Source: Emticicia sp. C21
GTDB taxonomy: Bacteria; Bacteroidota; Bacteroidia; Cytophagales; Spirosomataceae
Assembly (NCBI RefSeq): GCF_003418935.1
Contig: NZ_QVMT01000001.1
Location: 248,001 to 312,000 of the forward strand
Length of the DNA stretch: 64,000 bases
Direction: 5' to 3'
Below, in pieces: positions 15,417 through 25,080 of the stretch. The translations under genes and the position numbers were made by a program. How positions within the stretch are numbered: position 1 is the first letter of the stretch; every line of letters begins with the position of its first letter. The notes beneath the pieces were generated by a model. That model searched no databases, was not told where the DNA came from, and saw only the letters and a program-made list of their open reading frames with translations.

Positions 15417-17054
15417 ATGCCAGAAAATCATGCCGTCCACCCCTTTATAAGAATAGTAAACCTGCTAAAGCTTGATAAACAAGACATTAGCGCATTATAT
15501 TTCTATGCCATTCTGGCCGGAATTATTCAGTTGGTATTGCCACTTGGTATACAATCAATTATCAATTTTGTGATGTACAATACGGCATCTACTTCATTAG
15601 TAGTGCTTATCTGTTTGGTTATTATCAGTGTTTTCTTTGTCGGTTTTTTACAGATCAGTCAAATGAGGCTTAGTGAAAAAATTCAGCAGAAAATCTTTGT
15701 TCGGTATGCTTTTGCTTATTCAGATATATTGCCCAAAATACGCCCGGAGGCTACAGAGGGTTATTATTTACCAGAAGTTACCAATCGTTTTTTTGATACG
15801 CTAAATTTACAAAAGGGTTTATCAAAATTATTACTTGATGTACCTACAGCCTTTATACAGATTCTTTTTGGTATTCTCTTATTATCATTTTATCATTCTA
15901 TCTTCATCGCATTCGGAGCATTACTCCTACTAATTGTCTACCTGATTTTCAGGCTTAGCTCAGAAAAGGGTCTGGAAACAAGTTTGAAAGAAAGCGATTA
16001 TAAATATAAGGTGGCTGCCTGGTTGCAGGAAATCAGCCGCACGCAGAATACTTTCAAAAACTTTGAATATACTCAACTGAATATTCAGAAAACCGATGAA
16101 TATACCCAAGGCTACCTCCAGAACCGTACCCGCCATTTTGGTATTCTGGCTACGCAATATTGGAGTTTAGTAGTATTTAAAGTAGTCCTCACAGCAGCGA
16201 TGCTCATTATTGGCTGTATACTCCTACTCAATAATCTTATCAATATCGGTCAGTTTATTGCAGCAGAGATTGTAATTATCGCCATCATGGCATCGGTCGA
16301 AAAACTGATTACCAGCATTGATATTGTATATGATGTATTAACAGCCGTTGAGAAACTTAACAAAGTGCTGCAAACACCAACTGAATCAAATGGGAATCTG
16401 GTACTTAATACAAAAGGGCCACTACGAGTAGAATTTAAAAAAGTGGATTTTTCCTACACTGCCAATAATATATTACTTAACAACATTTCGTTTCTTGTTG
16501 AGCCTGGCGAAAAAGCCCTTTTGAATAAAACGGCCTCGGGTGCAGGTACAAGTACAATTCTGAAATTAATTAGCAATAACTTATCGCAGCATACAGGAAG
16601 CATCCTCGTGAACGATATTCCAGTTGATAATTATGAGATGTTAAGTTTTCGTAAAAATGTCAATTATCTGAGTGGGCAAAACGAAATCTTTAACGGTACT
16701 CTTTGGGAAAATATTACGATTGGGAACCCTGATGTAAAACCTGAAAACGTTAACTATTTAATTAAGGAATTAGCCTTTAATGGATTTATTGAAGAATTTG
16801 AGAAAGGTTTTGCGACCGTTTTATTCACCAAAGGTGCCAAATTACCATCGCATCTGGTGCAGGAAATTCTTTTGCTACGAACATTCGTACAGCCTTGTCA
16901 GTTAATGATTCTTGATGAACCATTTAAGAGTCTGAACAAAACTAAACGCCTGAAAGTAGCTGAATATATAAGCCGCTTGCCAATGACAGTTATCGTTGCT
17001 GCAGATCAGGACGGAATCCAGACATATTTTAATAGAATTATAGAACTGAAGTAA
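15417..17054 (+). CDS. ABC transporter permease-ATPase with degenerate nucleotide-binding motifs
   Basis: The protein is 545 residues. Residues about 20-300 hold five to six membrane helices of a type 1 exporter domain; about 335-545 is an ATP-binding domain. Its motifs are eroded: Walker A reads T372-A-S-G-A-G-T378-S-T380 with threonine instead of the lysine, the signature region reads LPSHLVQEI (from L476) instead of LSGGQ, and the H-loop histidine is absent (VIVAADQ). Walker B LMILDEP (496-502) is intact. There is no peptidase domain. The gene begins an operon with HlyD- and TolC-like genes, so it is the inner-membrane part of a type 1 export system. It may be inactive as an ATPase or need a partner. 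Confidence 0.85.
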   Translation: MPENHAVHPFIRIVNLLKLDKQDISALYFYAILAGIIQLVLPLGIQSIINFVMYNTASTSLVVLICLVIISVFFVGFLQISQMRLSEKIQQKIFVRYAFAYSDILPKIRPEATEGYYLPEVTNRFFDTLNLQKGLSKLLLDVPTAFIQILFGILLLSFYHSIFIAFGALLLLIVYLIFRLSSEKGLETSLKESDYKYKVAAWLQEISRTQNTFKNFEYTQLNIQKTDEYTQGYLQNRTRHFGILATQYWSLVVFKVVLTAAMLIIGCILLLNNLINIGQFIAAEIVIIAIMASVEKLITSIDIVYDVLTAVEKLNKVLQTPTESNGNLVLNTKGPLRVEFKKVDFSYTANNILLNNISFLVEPGEKALLNKTASGAGTSTILKLISNNLSQHTGSILVNDIPVDNYEMLSFRKNVNYLSGQNEIFNGTLWENITIGNPDVKPENVNYLIKELAFNGFIEEFEKGFATVLFTKGAKLPSHLVQEILLLRTFVQPCQLMILDEPFKSLNKTKRLKVAEYISRLPMTVIVAADQDGIQTYFNRIIELK

Positions 17055-17129
17055 AATTTAGTGAATGAGCGATTGAGTGATTAAAAAATAAGTTACTAAC
17101 TAATCACTACATCTCTCCCTCACTAAATT
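17055..17129. repeat. Imperfect 29-bp inverted repeat (AGTGA family, copy 1)
   Basis: 17055-17083 (AATTTAGTGAATGAGCGATT...) pairs imperfectly with 17101-17129, about 23 of 29 positions. It fills the gap between the ABC and HlyD genes. Related repeats lie at 18580-18632 and 44768-44854. Confidence 0.6.
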
Positions 17130-17146
17130 ACTAAATAGATAGATCC

Positions 17147-18496
17147 ATGAAATACATAGATACAGTTTTTGAACAGGAAGATTTAAAGAAACAGCCTAAA
17201 TCGTTTCGTGACATTTATTTTATCGACCGGCAAAGCAAGATAAAATATTGGGTATACGCGCTTCTGGGTCTGATAGTTCTGGCTGCTTTCCTGCCCTGGA
17301 CTCAGAATATTAAGAGCCGTGGAAAAGTAACTACGCTTCGCCAGGAACAAAGACAACAGGGAGTTTATAGCGCTATTACCGGACGGGTCATACAATGGTA
17401 TGTAAAAGAAGGAGATATGATAAAGCAAGATGATACCATTGCCCGCCTGCAAGAGGTAAAAGTAGAGTATCTTGATCCTAACCTAATTGAGCGTACCCGC
17501 CAGCAGATTACTGCTAAAGAACTGGCTAATGAAAACTATATGAGTAAGGCTAATACAACCAATGAACAGACAAAGGCCATGGAGGAAGCCCAACGCTTGA
17601 AAGTAGCTCAGATAAACAACAAGATATCTCAAACAAGAGCTAAAATACAAGCAGATAGTATGGAAATGTTGGCGGCAAGAAATGACTTTGCCATTGCCAG
17701 TGAGCAGTTGAAACGCCAGAAACAAATGTATGATCAAGGGTTGGTATCGCTCACCCAATACGAGCAAAGAAATCAGGCCTATCAGAATTCTTTGGCCAAA
17801 CGCACCGGAAGCGAAATTAAATTCATGAATTCAAAGCAGGATTTAATTAACCTTTCGTTGGAGTTGAATTCTACGAATCAGGAGTATATTGAGAAAATTT
17901 CTAAAATCAGAGGAGAACGTTTCCAGTCGCTTTCGCAAATTGCCAGTGGAGAAGCCGATATTGCCAAGCTTGAAAACCAATACAATAGCTATAAACTACG
18001 TAACGAGTTATATTATGTAATTGCTCCACAAAGCGGACAGGTTACCAGAGCCAATAAAGCAGGTATTGGCGAAATTGTGAAAGAAGGTGAAGAATTGGCA
18101 CAGATTGTGCCTGACCAAAGTGCTATGGCCATTGAGATATTTGTAAAACCACTTGATATTACCCTATTGCAGCCAGGCAGAAAAGTGAACGTCATTTTTG
18201 ACGGATTTCCGGCCATTGTATTCAGTGGATGGCCTACGCAATCATATGGTACTTTCAGAGGAGTTATCACGGCTATCTCTAATAATGTAGATGCGGCCAG
18301 TGGTAATTTCAGGGTATTGGTAAAACCAGATCCTACCGAAAGGCCATGGCCGGTTGGTTTACGTTTAGGGACAGCAACAGATACTTTTATTTTATTGAAA
18401 GATGTACCCCTGGGCTACGAAATCTGGCGAAATATCAACGGTTTTCCACCTGAATATTATGTTCAGCCAAGTGCTGATAAATCGGCGAAGAAATAA
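17147..18496 (+). CDS. HlyD-family membrane fusion protein
   Basis: The protein is 449 residues. A cytoplasmic N-terminus is followed by one membrane helix (WVYALLGLIVLAAFLP, about 35-50). Then comes a biotinyl-lipoyl half (GRVIQWYVKEGDMIKQDDTIARL), a long alpha-helical hairpin coiled coil (about 110-270), the second lipoyl half (IAPQSGQVTRANKAGIGEIVKEGEEL) and a beta-barrel domain. It links the inner-membrane ABC component to the outer-membrane TolC-like channel. It is the second gene of the export operon, 92 bases after the first, the gap being filled by an inverted repeat. Confidence 0.9.
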   Translation: MKYIDTVFEQEDLKKQPKSFRDIYFIDRQSKIKYWVYALLGLIVLAAFLPWTQNIKSRGKVTTLRQEQRQQGVYSAITGRVIQWYVKEGDMIKQDDTIARLQEVKVEYLDPNLIERTRQQITAKELANENYMSKANTTNEQTKAMEEAQRLKVAQINNKISQTRAKIQADSMEMLAARNDFAIASEQLKRQKQMYDQGLVSLTQYEQRNQAYQNSLAKRTGSEIKFMNSKQDLINLSLELNSTNQEYIEKISKIRGERFQSLSQIASGEADIAKLENQYNSYKLRNELYYVIAPQSGQVTRANKAGIGEIVKEGEELAQIVPDQSAMAIEIFVKPLDITLLQPGRKVNVIFDGFPAIVFSGWPTQSYGTFRGVITAISNNVDAASGNFRVLVKPDPTERPWPVGLRLGTATDTFILLKDVPLGYEIWRNINGFPPEYYVQPSADKSAKK

Positions 18497-18579
18497 TTTA
18501 TGTGAAGTGATTTCTCATTTCATAATCAATTGAGTTATATTAAGTGCTATGCAATGATTAAAGTTGATAAATATCTCAA

Positions 18580-18632
18580 TAATCACTCATTCACCGCAGC
18601 ACCGGCCACTCAATCACTAACTCACTCCATTT
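18580..18632. repeat. AGTGA-family repeat, copy 2 (degenerate)
   Basis: TAATCACTCATTCAC (18580-18594) is identical to the right arm of the repeat at 44822-44836, and CACTCAATCACTAACTCACTCC follows. The opposing arm is poorly preserved. It lies between the HlyD and TolC genes. Confidence 0.45.
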
Positions 18633-18638
18633 GAAAAC

Positions 18639-20015
18639 ATGCAAAAGTTACTGCCTTATATACTTACATTCCTCAGCTGTGTGTCACCTGCCTTAGCACA
18701 GGAAAGGCTGGCCTATGACGAGTTTATAAATATTGTCAGGAAATTCCACCCTGTGGCACAACAAGCCTATCTTCAAACCGACATAGCCAAAGCAGAATTA
18801 CTGAGTGCACGTGGTGCTTTTGAGCCTTCAGTTTATCTGAATAAAAACGAAAAGCAATTCGACAGCAAAAACTACTATACCTACCTTACCTCAGAGCTGA
18901 AAGTGCCTACATGGTATGGTATAGACTTTAAGGCAGGTACCGAAAACAATCAGGGATACTATACCAACCCTGAAATAAGCAAAGGGCGTAGCAGTTTCGT
19001 AGGGGCTTCGGTAGCATTAGGTAAAGGCTTATTGATAGACAAACGCAGAGCGGCTGTAAAACAGGCACGAGAAATGGTGGCCTATTCAGACCAGGAACGC
19101 CGATTGATGCTCAATGAATTGTTATACGAAGCTACGGCAGCTTATTATGAATGGCAGAATGCTTTTTTTCTGAAACAACTGGCCGACAGTCTTTTACAAA
19201 CCAACCAACAGCGTTATCAATTTATCAAAAACGGCGTAACACTTGGCGACCGTCCTGCTATCGATACGGTAGAAACGTTAGCGCAATTGCAGAGTTTTGA
19301 GTTTTTGCAAACCGAAGCGCAGCAGAACCTTAACAATGCTGGTTTTGAACTGGGCAATTTTTTGTGGCAGGAAAACGAACAGGCGTATCAGCTACCCACT
19401 TTTGTTCAACCTGATATTAGTCTCATCAACAGACCTTTATTACCGCTGAGTGATTACCTGAACGAAGCAGCCATGCACCCCAAATTGCAACAGGCACAAA
19501 TAAAAAGCAATGTGTTGGGCATTGAAAGACAACTCAAATTTCAGAGTCTGCTGCCTACTTTTAATCTGAACTATAATTTATTAAATAAAGATTATACATT
19601 CTTTGCTGAGCCCCATCTTTTTCAGAACAACTATAAGTGGGGATTTACCATAGGACTGCCCCTATTTCTTCGTGAAGCTCGCGCAGAATATCGCAAGGCT
19701 AATCTGAAAATAACTCAGCAAACATGGGAAAACCGCATTCTATTTACGGAGCAACAAAACAAAGTAAATAAATACTTCAACGATGCAGTGCAACTACAGC
19801 GACAATTAGAGATTTACCAGCAAACAGTAAATAACTATCGCCGACTCTACCAGGCCGAACTCACCAAATTCAATAATGGTGAAAGCAGTTTATTCTTAGT
19901 CAATAGCCGCGAAAACAAACTCTTCGAAGCACAGCAGAAATTGATTTCTTTGCAGGCTAAAGTGGCTAAGGCTGTTGTGGGGGTTGATTATGCGACGGGG
20001 CGATTAGCTCAATAA
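18639..20015 (+). CDS. TolC-family outer membrane efflux protein
   Basis: The protein is 458 residues with signal peptide MQKLLPYILTFLSCVSPALAQ. Two internally related halves rich in alpha-helical A/Q/L segments (about 60-240 and 270-450) are the TolC pattern, including GVTLGDRPAIDTVETLAQ and the equivalent NNGESSLFLVNSRENKLFEAQQ. It forms the outer-membrane channel for the ABC and HlyD proteins upstream. It is the third and last gene of the operon. The cargo is unknown; no obvious substrate gene is adjacent. Confidence 0.9.
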   Translation: MQKLLPYILTFLSCVSPALAQERLAYDEFINIVRKFHPVAQQAYLQTDIAKAELLSARGAFEPSVYLNKNEKQFDSKNYYTYLTSELKVPTWYGIDFKAGTENNQGYYTNPEISKGRSSFVGASVALGKGLLIDKRRAAVKQAREMVAYSDQERRLMLNELLYEATAAYYEWQNAFFLKQLADSLLQTNQQRYQFIKNGVTLGDRPAIDTVETLAQLQSFEFLQTEAQQNLNNAGFELGNFLWQENEQAYQLPTFVQPDISLINRPLLPLSDYLNEAAMHPKLQQAQIKSNVLGIERQLKFQSLLPTFNLNYNLLNKDYTFFAEPHLFQNNYKWGFTIGLPLFLREARAEYRKANLKITQQTWENRILFTEQQNKVNKYFNDAVQLQRQLEIYQQTVNNYRRLYQAELTKFNNGESSLFLVNSRENKLFEAQQKLISLQAKVAKAVVGVDYATGRLAQ

Positions 20016-20385
20016 CAAGTTTATAAAGAAACCCTGCCTTTACTTGTTTATAAAAGATGTGATATTATTATTTTCTTAATTTCTAATAAGCAATTTCTTG
20101 ACGTATTATTTATCTTATATTAATAATATCTCCAAGAATTTCTACTCTATCTTTGTAGTTATCTCAAAGAGAAGTTAAAATTTATTTCTTTTCGAAATCA
20201 GAATAAGCCCTTCTTATATTTTCAGAAATATTGCATTATTCAAAAAATAAATTTAATTATTCACTGAATACGATAAAAGAAATCGAAGATAATTATTTCA
20301 TTTATTTTCTTTTTATTTCGTTTATTTTCTTTTATTTTTGTTTCAAGTAAGAAACAATGAAATAATTACTTCCAAAATTCTCCCT
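20016..20385 (+). promoter_or_regulatory. AT-rich upstream region of the DUF1593 gene
   Basis: These 370 bases hold no gene. Near the end TATTTTTG (20333-20340) fits the -7 consensus and lies 46 bases before the ATG at 20386; it overlaps an in-frame TTG at 20338, arguing against that codon as start. Long T and TTTATTTC runs precede it. No -33 TTG is clear. Confidence 0.4.
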
Positions 20386-21957
20386 ATGATTAACTATTTG
20401 CGGATTCCAACCATCTTAAGCTTATTTATCCTGTTTCTTTTTCAGCAGGCCAATGCGCAGGTTTCTTTCAAAGAAAAAAAGCCCCGAATTATCATCACTG
20501 CCGACCCGGAGCTTGATGATAACAACTCTCTGATACGTCTAATCTTATATAGTAGCGACCTAAATATTGAAGGACTCGTATACAACAGCAGTCAGTTTCA
20601 CTGGACAGGAGACGGTAAAGGAACCAAATGGTCTATGCCCAACAGAGAGTACTCACGATTCGGACTTAATTTATGTCCATGTGAATCGTGGCGTTGGGCT
20701 AAAGGTGAGCGCTTCATTCACGATATTGTAGAGGCCTACGAAAAATCGTATCCAAACCTTAAAATCCATAATCCTGAGTATCCAGCGCCAAGTGTGTTGA
20801 AATCAAAAATCCGTTTTGGCAATATCAAATTTGATGGTGACTTTTCTGAAGATACACCGGGTTCAGAATTAATCAGAGCTGCTATTATGGATGATAAACC
20901 GGGTCAGTTATACATCACCGCCTGGGGAGGACAGAGCTCAATCGCCCGTGCCTTGAAATCAATTCAGGATCAATATGAATACACTACGCAATGGGATGCT
21001 ATTAAAAAGAAAATTGCCAAAAAAGTAGTTCTTCTGCCATCCGGCGACCAGGACGATACCTATGCTAATTATATCAAACCTTACTGGCCCGAAATTGAAT
21101 ACCGCCAGTTCAGTAGTGGGCCTAACTATGGCTACGGCGCTCAATTGAGAGCCACTCCAACAAATGCATTTTATTTGACTACAGAGTGGATGAAAGAAAA
21201 CGTATTGGACCGCGGTCCTCTTGGCGGATTATACCGTGTCTGGGGTGATGGCAAGCAAATGGTAAAAGGAGATATAATGGACTATTTTGGCGTAGCTGGA
21301 AAAACCACAGACGAGTTGAAGAAAATGGGCTATGTGGTGTGGATGCCCCCGCAAGCAAAAGGCTCATGGTTAGGCGAAGGCGATAATCATACATTTATGA
21401 ATATGCTTGGCAATGGATTACGCGCCTACGAAGCCGGATACTATGGTGGTTGGGGAGGAGGTGCAGCCATGAGAAGAGATAATTTTGGTTTCGGATTGGC
21501 TGATACCAGTGCTACTGCCATGGCCACAGCCCTGAGTACAATGAATGACAGAATAAAAGAAAACCCTTTCCCTGATTTCTTTCCTCAAGCACAACGGGAT
21601 TTTGCTGTCAGAATACAGTGGGCTGTAACTCCCAAATATGCGAATGCTAATCATTCACCTAATGTCAGGATTGAGGGCCCATTAGCTCTGGTAGCTTCAG
21701 CAGGAGGAAAAATACGTATAAATGGCTTTGCAGCAGACCCTGATGGAAATTCAGTTACTACTAAATGGTGGCAGTTCCAGGTAGGTAACTTCGCAAAAGG
21801 TGTAACAATCACAAAACCGGATGCGTTGCAGACAGAAATTCAGATACCAAAAGATGCTGAAGCAGGGCAAACCATACACCTTATATTTGAAGCAAACGAT
21901 AACGGGACACCATCCCTTACCAAATATCAACGGGTTGTCATCTCTATAAGGAGGTAG
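20386..21957 (+). CDS. Secreted DUF1593 (nucleoside hydrolase-like, Sde182-type) protein
   Basis: The protein is 523 residues from the ATG at 20386 with a signal peptide ending QQANAQ. The N-terminal domain opens with RIIITADPELDDNNSLIRLIL, the DUF1593 version of the Asp-rich calcium-binding loop of nucleoside hydrolases, and continues with ITAWGGQSSIARALK. A C-terminal beta-sandwich (about 430-523, RIEGPLALVASAGGKIRINGFAADPDGNSVTTKWWQF) matches the companion domain seen in cellulose-binding protein Sde182. It probably acts on plant polysaccharide material; the substrate is not known. Confidence 0.85.
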   Translation: MINYLRIPTILSLFILFLFQQANAQVSFKEKKPRIIITADPELDDNNSLIRLILYSSDLNIEGLVYNSSQFHWTGDGKGTKWSMPNREYSRFGLNLCPCESWRWAKGERFIHDIVEAYEKSYPNLKIHNPEYPAPSVLKSKIRFGNIKFDGDFSEDTPGSELIRAAIMDDKPGQLYITAWGGQSSIARALKSIQDQYEYTTQWDAIKKKIAKKVVLLPSGDQDDTYANYIKPYWPEIEYRQFSSGPNYGYGAQLRATPTNAFYLTTEWMKENVLDRGPLGGLYRVWGDGKQMVKGDIMDYFGVAGKTTDELKKMGYVVWMPPQAKGSWLGEGDNHTFMNMLGNGLRAYEAGYYGGWGGGAAMRRDNFGFGLADTSATAMATALSTMNDRIKENPFPDFFPQAQRDFAVRIQWAVTPKYANANHSPNVRIEGPLALVASAGGKIRINGFAADPDGNSVTTKWWQFQVGNFAKGVTITKPDALQTEIQIPKDAEAGQTIHLIFEANDNGTPSLTKYQRVVISIRR

Positions 21958-22151
21958 ACCTCGTCTCTTAAAGGGGATTAACTCACGTGCGGTAAAGTCG
22001 TCCTGTCTACTATCTCAGACAAGAAGACTTTGTCATAAGGAATATACATAGTTTACAATTCTACTAGTTTAAAAAATCCAGCCTGATTTTGATGAAGCAT
22101 AGATAGCTTCGACAAGAATATTTGTCTTTACTCCCCTTTAGGGATCGGGGG

Positions 22152-22595
22152 CTATTGCTTTACTATCTTATACTTAAACCCTTTATCTCCATCCCCTAAA
22201 ACACTTATTAAGATACTCTGTGCATCAATAGGTTTATACTGAATCTTTTTGGGAAAATCGTGGCTTAGGTTTTCAAATGAAAGTTGGTCTTCTACGGCTC
22301 TATTTAAAACAAAAGGAATGGTTTGCCCATTATTCTGATGTGGTACTCTTGCTTGATATGTAAGATTGCCATTAATCATTTTTATACTCAGGTATTCTGA
22401 TACTACTTTCTCACCTGCTTTTATTTTATAAGAGTTTCCATTCAGTGTACCATCATCATTCTTTTTCCATACTTCGTAGGTTTCCTTATTCTCGGTTTTC
22501 CAGGTACCCTCTAAAAACTGAACCTGAGTAAGATTATCGTCAGCTACATTTGTGAATATTAAGACAAGAGTCAGGAGACAGATAAGTGTCTTCAT
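22152..22595 (-). CDS. Secreted DUF6265-like protein
   Basis: The protein is 147 residues with a signal peptide (MKTLICLLTLVLIFTNVADD). The rest is a small beta-barrel-like domain with FLEGTWKTENKETYEVWKKNDDGTLNGNSYKIK and LSFENLSHDFPKKIQY, typical of small Bacteroidota proteins assigned to DUF6265. Function is unknown. It follows a broken VOC gene by four bases and was probably co-transcribed with it. Confidence 0.7.
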   Translation of the reverse strand: MKTLICLLTLVLIFTNVADDNLTQVQFLEGTWKTENKETYEVWKKNDDGTLNGNSYKIKAGEKVVSEYLSIKMINGNLTYQARVPHQNNGQTIPFVLNRAVEDQLSFENLSHDFPKKIQYKPIDAQSILISVLGDGDKGFKYKIVKQ

Positions 22596-22657
22596 TGTGC
22601 TAGTGTTTAAATTGTTTGATTAGAATCATTCTTCTATAGCAAAATTGGACTATCCTT

Positions 22658-23046
22658 TTAGATTTTCTTCTGTATTTGCCAGTAATGTCCAAACGGGTCT
22701 TTAATATTCCCTGTCTGTACCCATAATCATAATCCTGTGCCGGACTTATTTCACTAGCACCAGCCTCAATGGCCTGCGCCATTAGTTTGTCTACATCGGG
22801 CGCAAATAAACCAATCGTAACAGTAGTGCCATTATTTTTGTCAGGCGAGAAAAAATGCTTGTTTGCAGTTATTTCATGAATATGAAATAACATTCCTCCA
22901 ATAGAAAACTCCACTACATGAATGCTGCCATCATCATTAGAAAAGCGCATTTGTTCTATTGCTCCAAATGCTTTTTCATAAAAAGAGACATCTTTTACAC
23001 CATTATTGATAAAAAGTTCGGGAGCAAAAAATATGGTATTATTCAT
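22658..23046 (-). pseudogene. VOC/PhnB-like protein with C-terminal frameshift
   Basis: The frame from 23046 reads as a VOC-superfamily protein of the PhnB type (FFAPELFINNGVKDVSFYEKAFGA, then VVEFSIGGMLFHIHE, AIEAGASEISPAQDYDYGYRQG). After that it becomes ILKTRLDITGKYRRK and runs on to 22600. The neighbouring frame gives the expected family end NIKDPFGHYWQIQKKI followed by TAA at 22660-22658. One missing base near 22706-22711 (GGGAAT on the minus strand) explains this. The final metal-binding strand (DPFGHxW) is lost, so the product is probably non-functional unless the shift is a sequencing error. Confidence 0.75.
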
Positions 23047-23251
23047 AGGTGATATATGTGAAACGATTAGATTGAAAGATCACGAATACCTTATTCAAAA
23101 ATAAAAACAATTAGAATAAAAACCACTAACATAATCTTCAATTTTTGACAGGATTTTCGAGATAAAAGCATGAAAATCATTTAAAAATTTATTATCTCAG
23201 CTGTGTATTATGCGAAATTTGTCATTCCTCCTGAATCTTCAATACTTTCAT

Positions 23252-23273
23252 TATCTTTGAATTACTAATTCAA
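23252..23273 (+). promoter_or_regulatory. -7 element overlapped by a perfect palindrome before the FMN oxidase gene
   Basis: TATCTTTG (23252-23259) fits the -7 consensus. TTGAATTA-C-TAATTCAA (23257-23273) is a perfect 8-1-8 palindrome that overlaps its last bases and ends 14 bases before the ATG, an ideal place for a repressor. Confidence 0.5.
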
Positions 23274-23287
23274 CCTGATACTTACCA

Positions 23288-24340
23288 ATGACTCGGAGCA
23301 ATAGCTACCCAACCGATTTATCTGAACTTATTAATTTGTTTGATTTTGAGCAAATGGCTGCTTCTAAAATGACCCGCATGGCCTACGAATATGTAGCCAG
23401 CGGTGCAGCTGACGAAGTAACACTCCGATGGAATCGGGAAGCTTTTGATAACATCAAACTCAATACTACTGTATTGAATGATGTAACCAAGCTAGATACA
23501 AGTCTGTCTCTTTTCGGTAAAGAGTTAGCCCATCCTATACTCATTGCTCCTACTGCTTTTCACAGACTCATGCACTCAGAGGCTGAGGCTGCCACTGCTA
23601 AAGGTGCAGGGCTAGCGTCTGCCACTTATGTAGTCAGCTCCTTTACAACCACTCCACTCGAAGAAATAGCTGAAATAGCTACTCAGCCTCTATGGTTTCA
23701 GTTATATGTAAGAGACGATCGTGCTTATACAAAAGACCTGATTCAAAAAGCAGAATCTTTGGGCTACCAAGCCCTTTGTGTAACCGTTGACACCCCAACT
23801 CCCGGAATCCGCGACAGACAAGCCAGAGTAGGCTTTGCCTTGCCTGAAGATGTAATTGCTCATTATTCTCTTGGCGAAATAGGTGCGCCAAAAAATCCGA
23901 TTACCTGGAAAGATATTGAATGGCTGCAATCATTTACTAAAATCCCTGTAATCCTGAAAGGTATTCTAAATCATGAAGATGCGGTCAAGGCTGTTCAAAC
24001 AAATGTAGATGGCATTATTGTATCTAACCACGGTGCAAGAAACTTAGATACAGTTCCTTCGACAATTGAGGTACTTCCACGTATTGCTGACAAAGTAAAT
24101 CAGCAGATACCGATATTATTAGATGGAGGAATCAGACGAGGTACCGATGTAATGAAAGCCATTGCTTTGGGCGCTAAAGCTGTTTTAGTTGGGAAACCCA
24201 TCTGCTATGGATTAGCCTGTGGTGGAGCCGACGGTGTAGCAAAAGTAATACAGATACTTAAAGACGAACTATTATTAGCTATGATACTTACAGGGAAGAC
24301 TAGTTTAGCAAGTATTGATCGTTCTGTGATATGGGAATAA
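23288..24340 (+). CDS. FMN-dependent alpha-hydroxy-acid oxidase
   Basis: The protein is 350 residues and covers the whole family length. Motifs: YEYVASGAADEVTLRWNREAFD near the N-terminus, ILIAPTAFHRLMH (FMN phosphate region), WFQLYVRDDR, TVDTPTPGIRDRQAR, ILKGILNHEDA with the catalytic-site lysine, SNHGARNLDTVP containing the catalytic histidine, and DGGIRRGTDVMKAIALGAKAVLVGKP binding FMN phosphate. The fold is that of glycolate oxidase, lactate oxidase and hydroxymandelate oxidase; the substrate cannot be fixed from sequence. The common GGRQLD is here GARNLD. It oxidises a 2-hydroxyacid to a 2-ketoacid. Confidence 0.88.
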   Translation: MTRSNSYPTDLSELINLFDFEQMAASKMTRMAYEYVASGAADEVTLRWNREAFDNIKLNTTVLNDVTKLDTSLSLFGKELAHPILIAPTAFHRLMHSEAEAATAKGAGLASATYVVSSFTTTPLEEIAEIATQPLWFQLYVRDDRAYTKDLIQKAESLGYQALCVTVDTPTPGIRDRQARVGFALPEDVIAHYSLGEIGAPKNPITWKDIEWLQSFTKIPVILKGILNHEDAVKAVQTNVDGIIVSNHGARNLDTVPSTIEVLPRIADKVNQQIPILLDGGIRRGTDVMKAIALGAKAVLVGKPICYGLACGGADGVAKVIQILKDELLLAMILTGKTSLASIDRSVIWE

Positions 24341-24407
24341 TTATATATGTTAAATAAGAATTTATTAGTAGTAAAAAAAGGTTGTAAATCGATTTGATTG
24401 ATATTTG

Positions 24408-24782
24408 ATGGAAAAGACTAATTTAGTTACCTATGTTTTGGAAGATTATAAGAAAGGCAAACGATATTTCTGTGACTTGGATATGTATAATGAAAGTTTT
24501 GATAATGAAAATCTTGAAGACATAGTCTTTGATGGTTGTAATCTTTATATAAGTTTTAGAGGAGCTAATTTAAGAAATGCGAAATTTATAAATGGTGGGA
24601 TTAAAACCTGTGATTTTAGAGAAGCTGACTTAAATAATGCCATATTTGAAAATGTTTGTATTGAAAGTTCACAATTTGTAAGGTCAAAGACGGATGATGT
24701 ATATTTTAACAATAACTCTTGTTATGGTCAACTAGTAGTCCAAGCCGAATTTGATGAGTGGATCAAAGATTTTGAAGAATAA
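24408..24782 (+). CDS. Short pentapeptide-repeat protein
   Basis: The protein is 124 residues from the ATG at 24408. The central region (about 35-100) contains A(D/N)LxX pentapeptides: SFDNENLEDIVFDGCNLYIS, FRGANLRNAKFINGG, DFREADLNNAIFENV. Such repeats form a right-handed quadrilateral beta-helix. At this length it is an isolated repeat module; function is unknown. Confidence 0.7.
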   Translation: MEKTNLVTYVLEDYKKGKRYFCDLDMYNESFDNENLEDIVFDGCNLYISFRGANLRNAKFINGGIKTCDFREADLNNAIFENVCIESSQFVRSKTDDVYFNNNSCYGQLVVQAEFDEWIKDFEE

Positions 24783-25080
24783 GAATTTTAGTAATTTATA
24801 TAAAAGTCTTAATACCTCGTCTATTAACCACACCCTGCTTTCTTGCGTTCAGAGAGCCTGAATTAATTGAATTTGGTGAAGATCGTTCCTTCCAAAACAA
24901 CATCAAAAAATGCCGAGATCACTCCAATTTACCATTGGATAAATTTTTTTGACCATCTGCGCCTTAGGACTTATCTTGCCAGCCAATTACAGCAAAAGTT
25001 GTTTTGGATAGGGCTACTTAATTTTAGTAGCTCCTATTTTTTGCGAAGAAAAATTTCCCTTTCCTTCAGTTTCAAACAGG
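24783..25080. other. Intergenic stretch without a supported gene
   Basis: Weakly coding-looking frames occur on the plus strand (for example LIEFGEDRSFQNNIKKCRD around 24863-24915, then a stop and another frame), which might be a decayed gene or transposase remnant, but nothing is recognisable. Confidence 0.3.
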
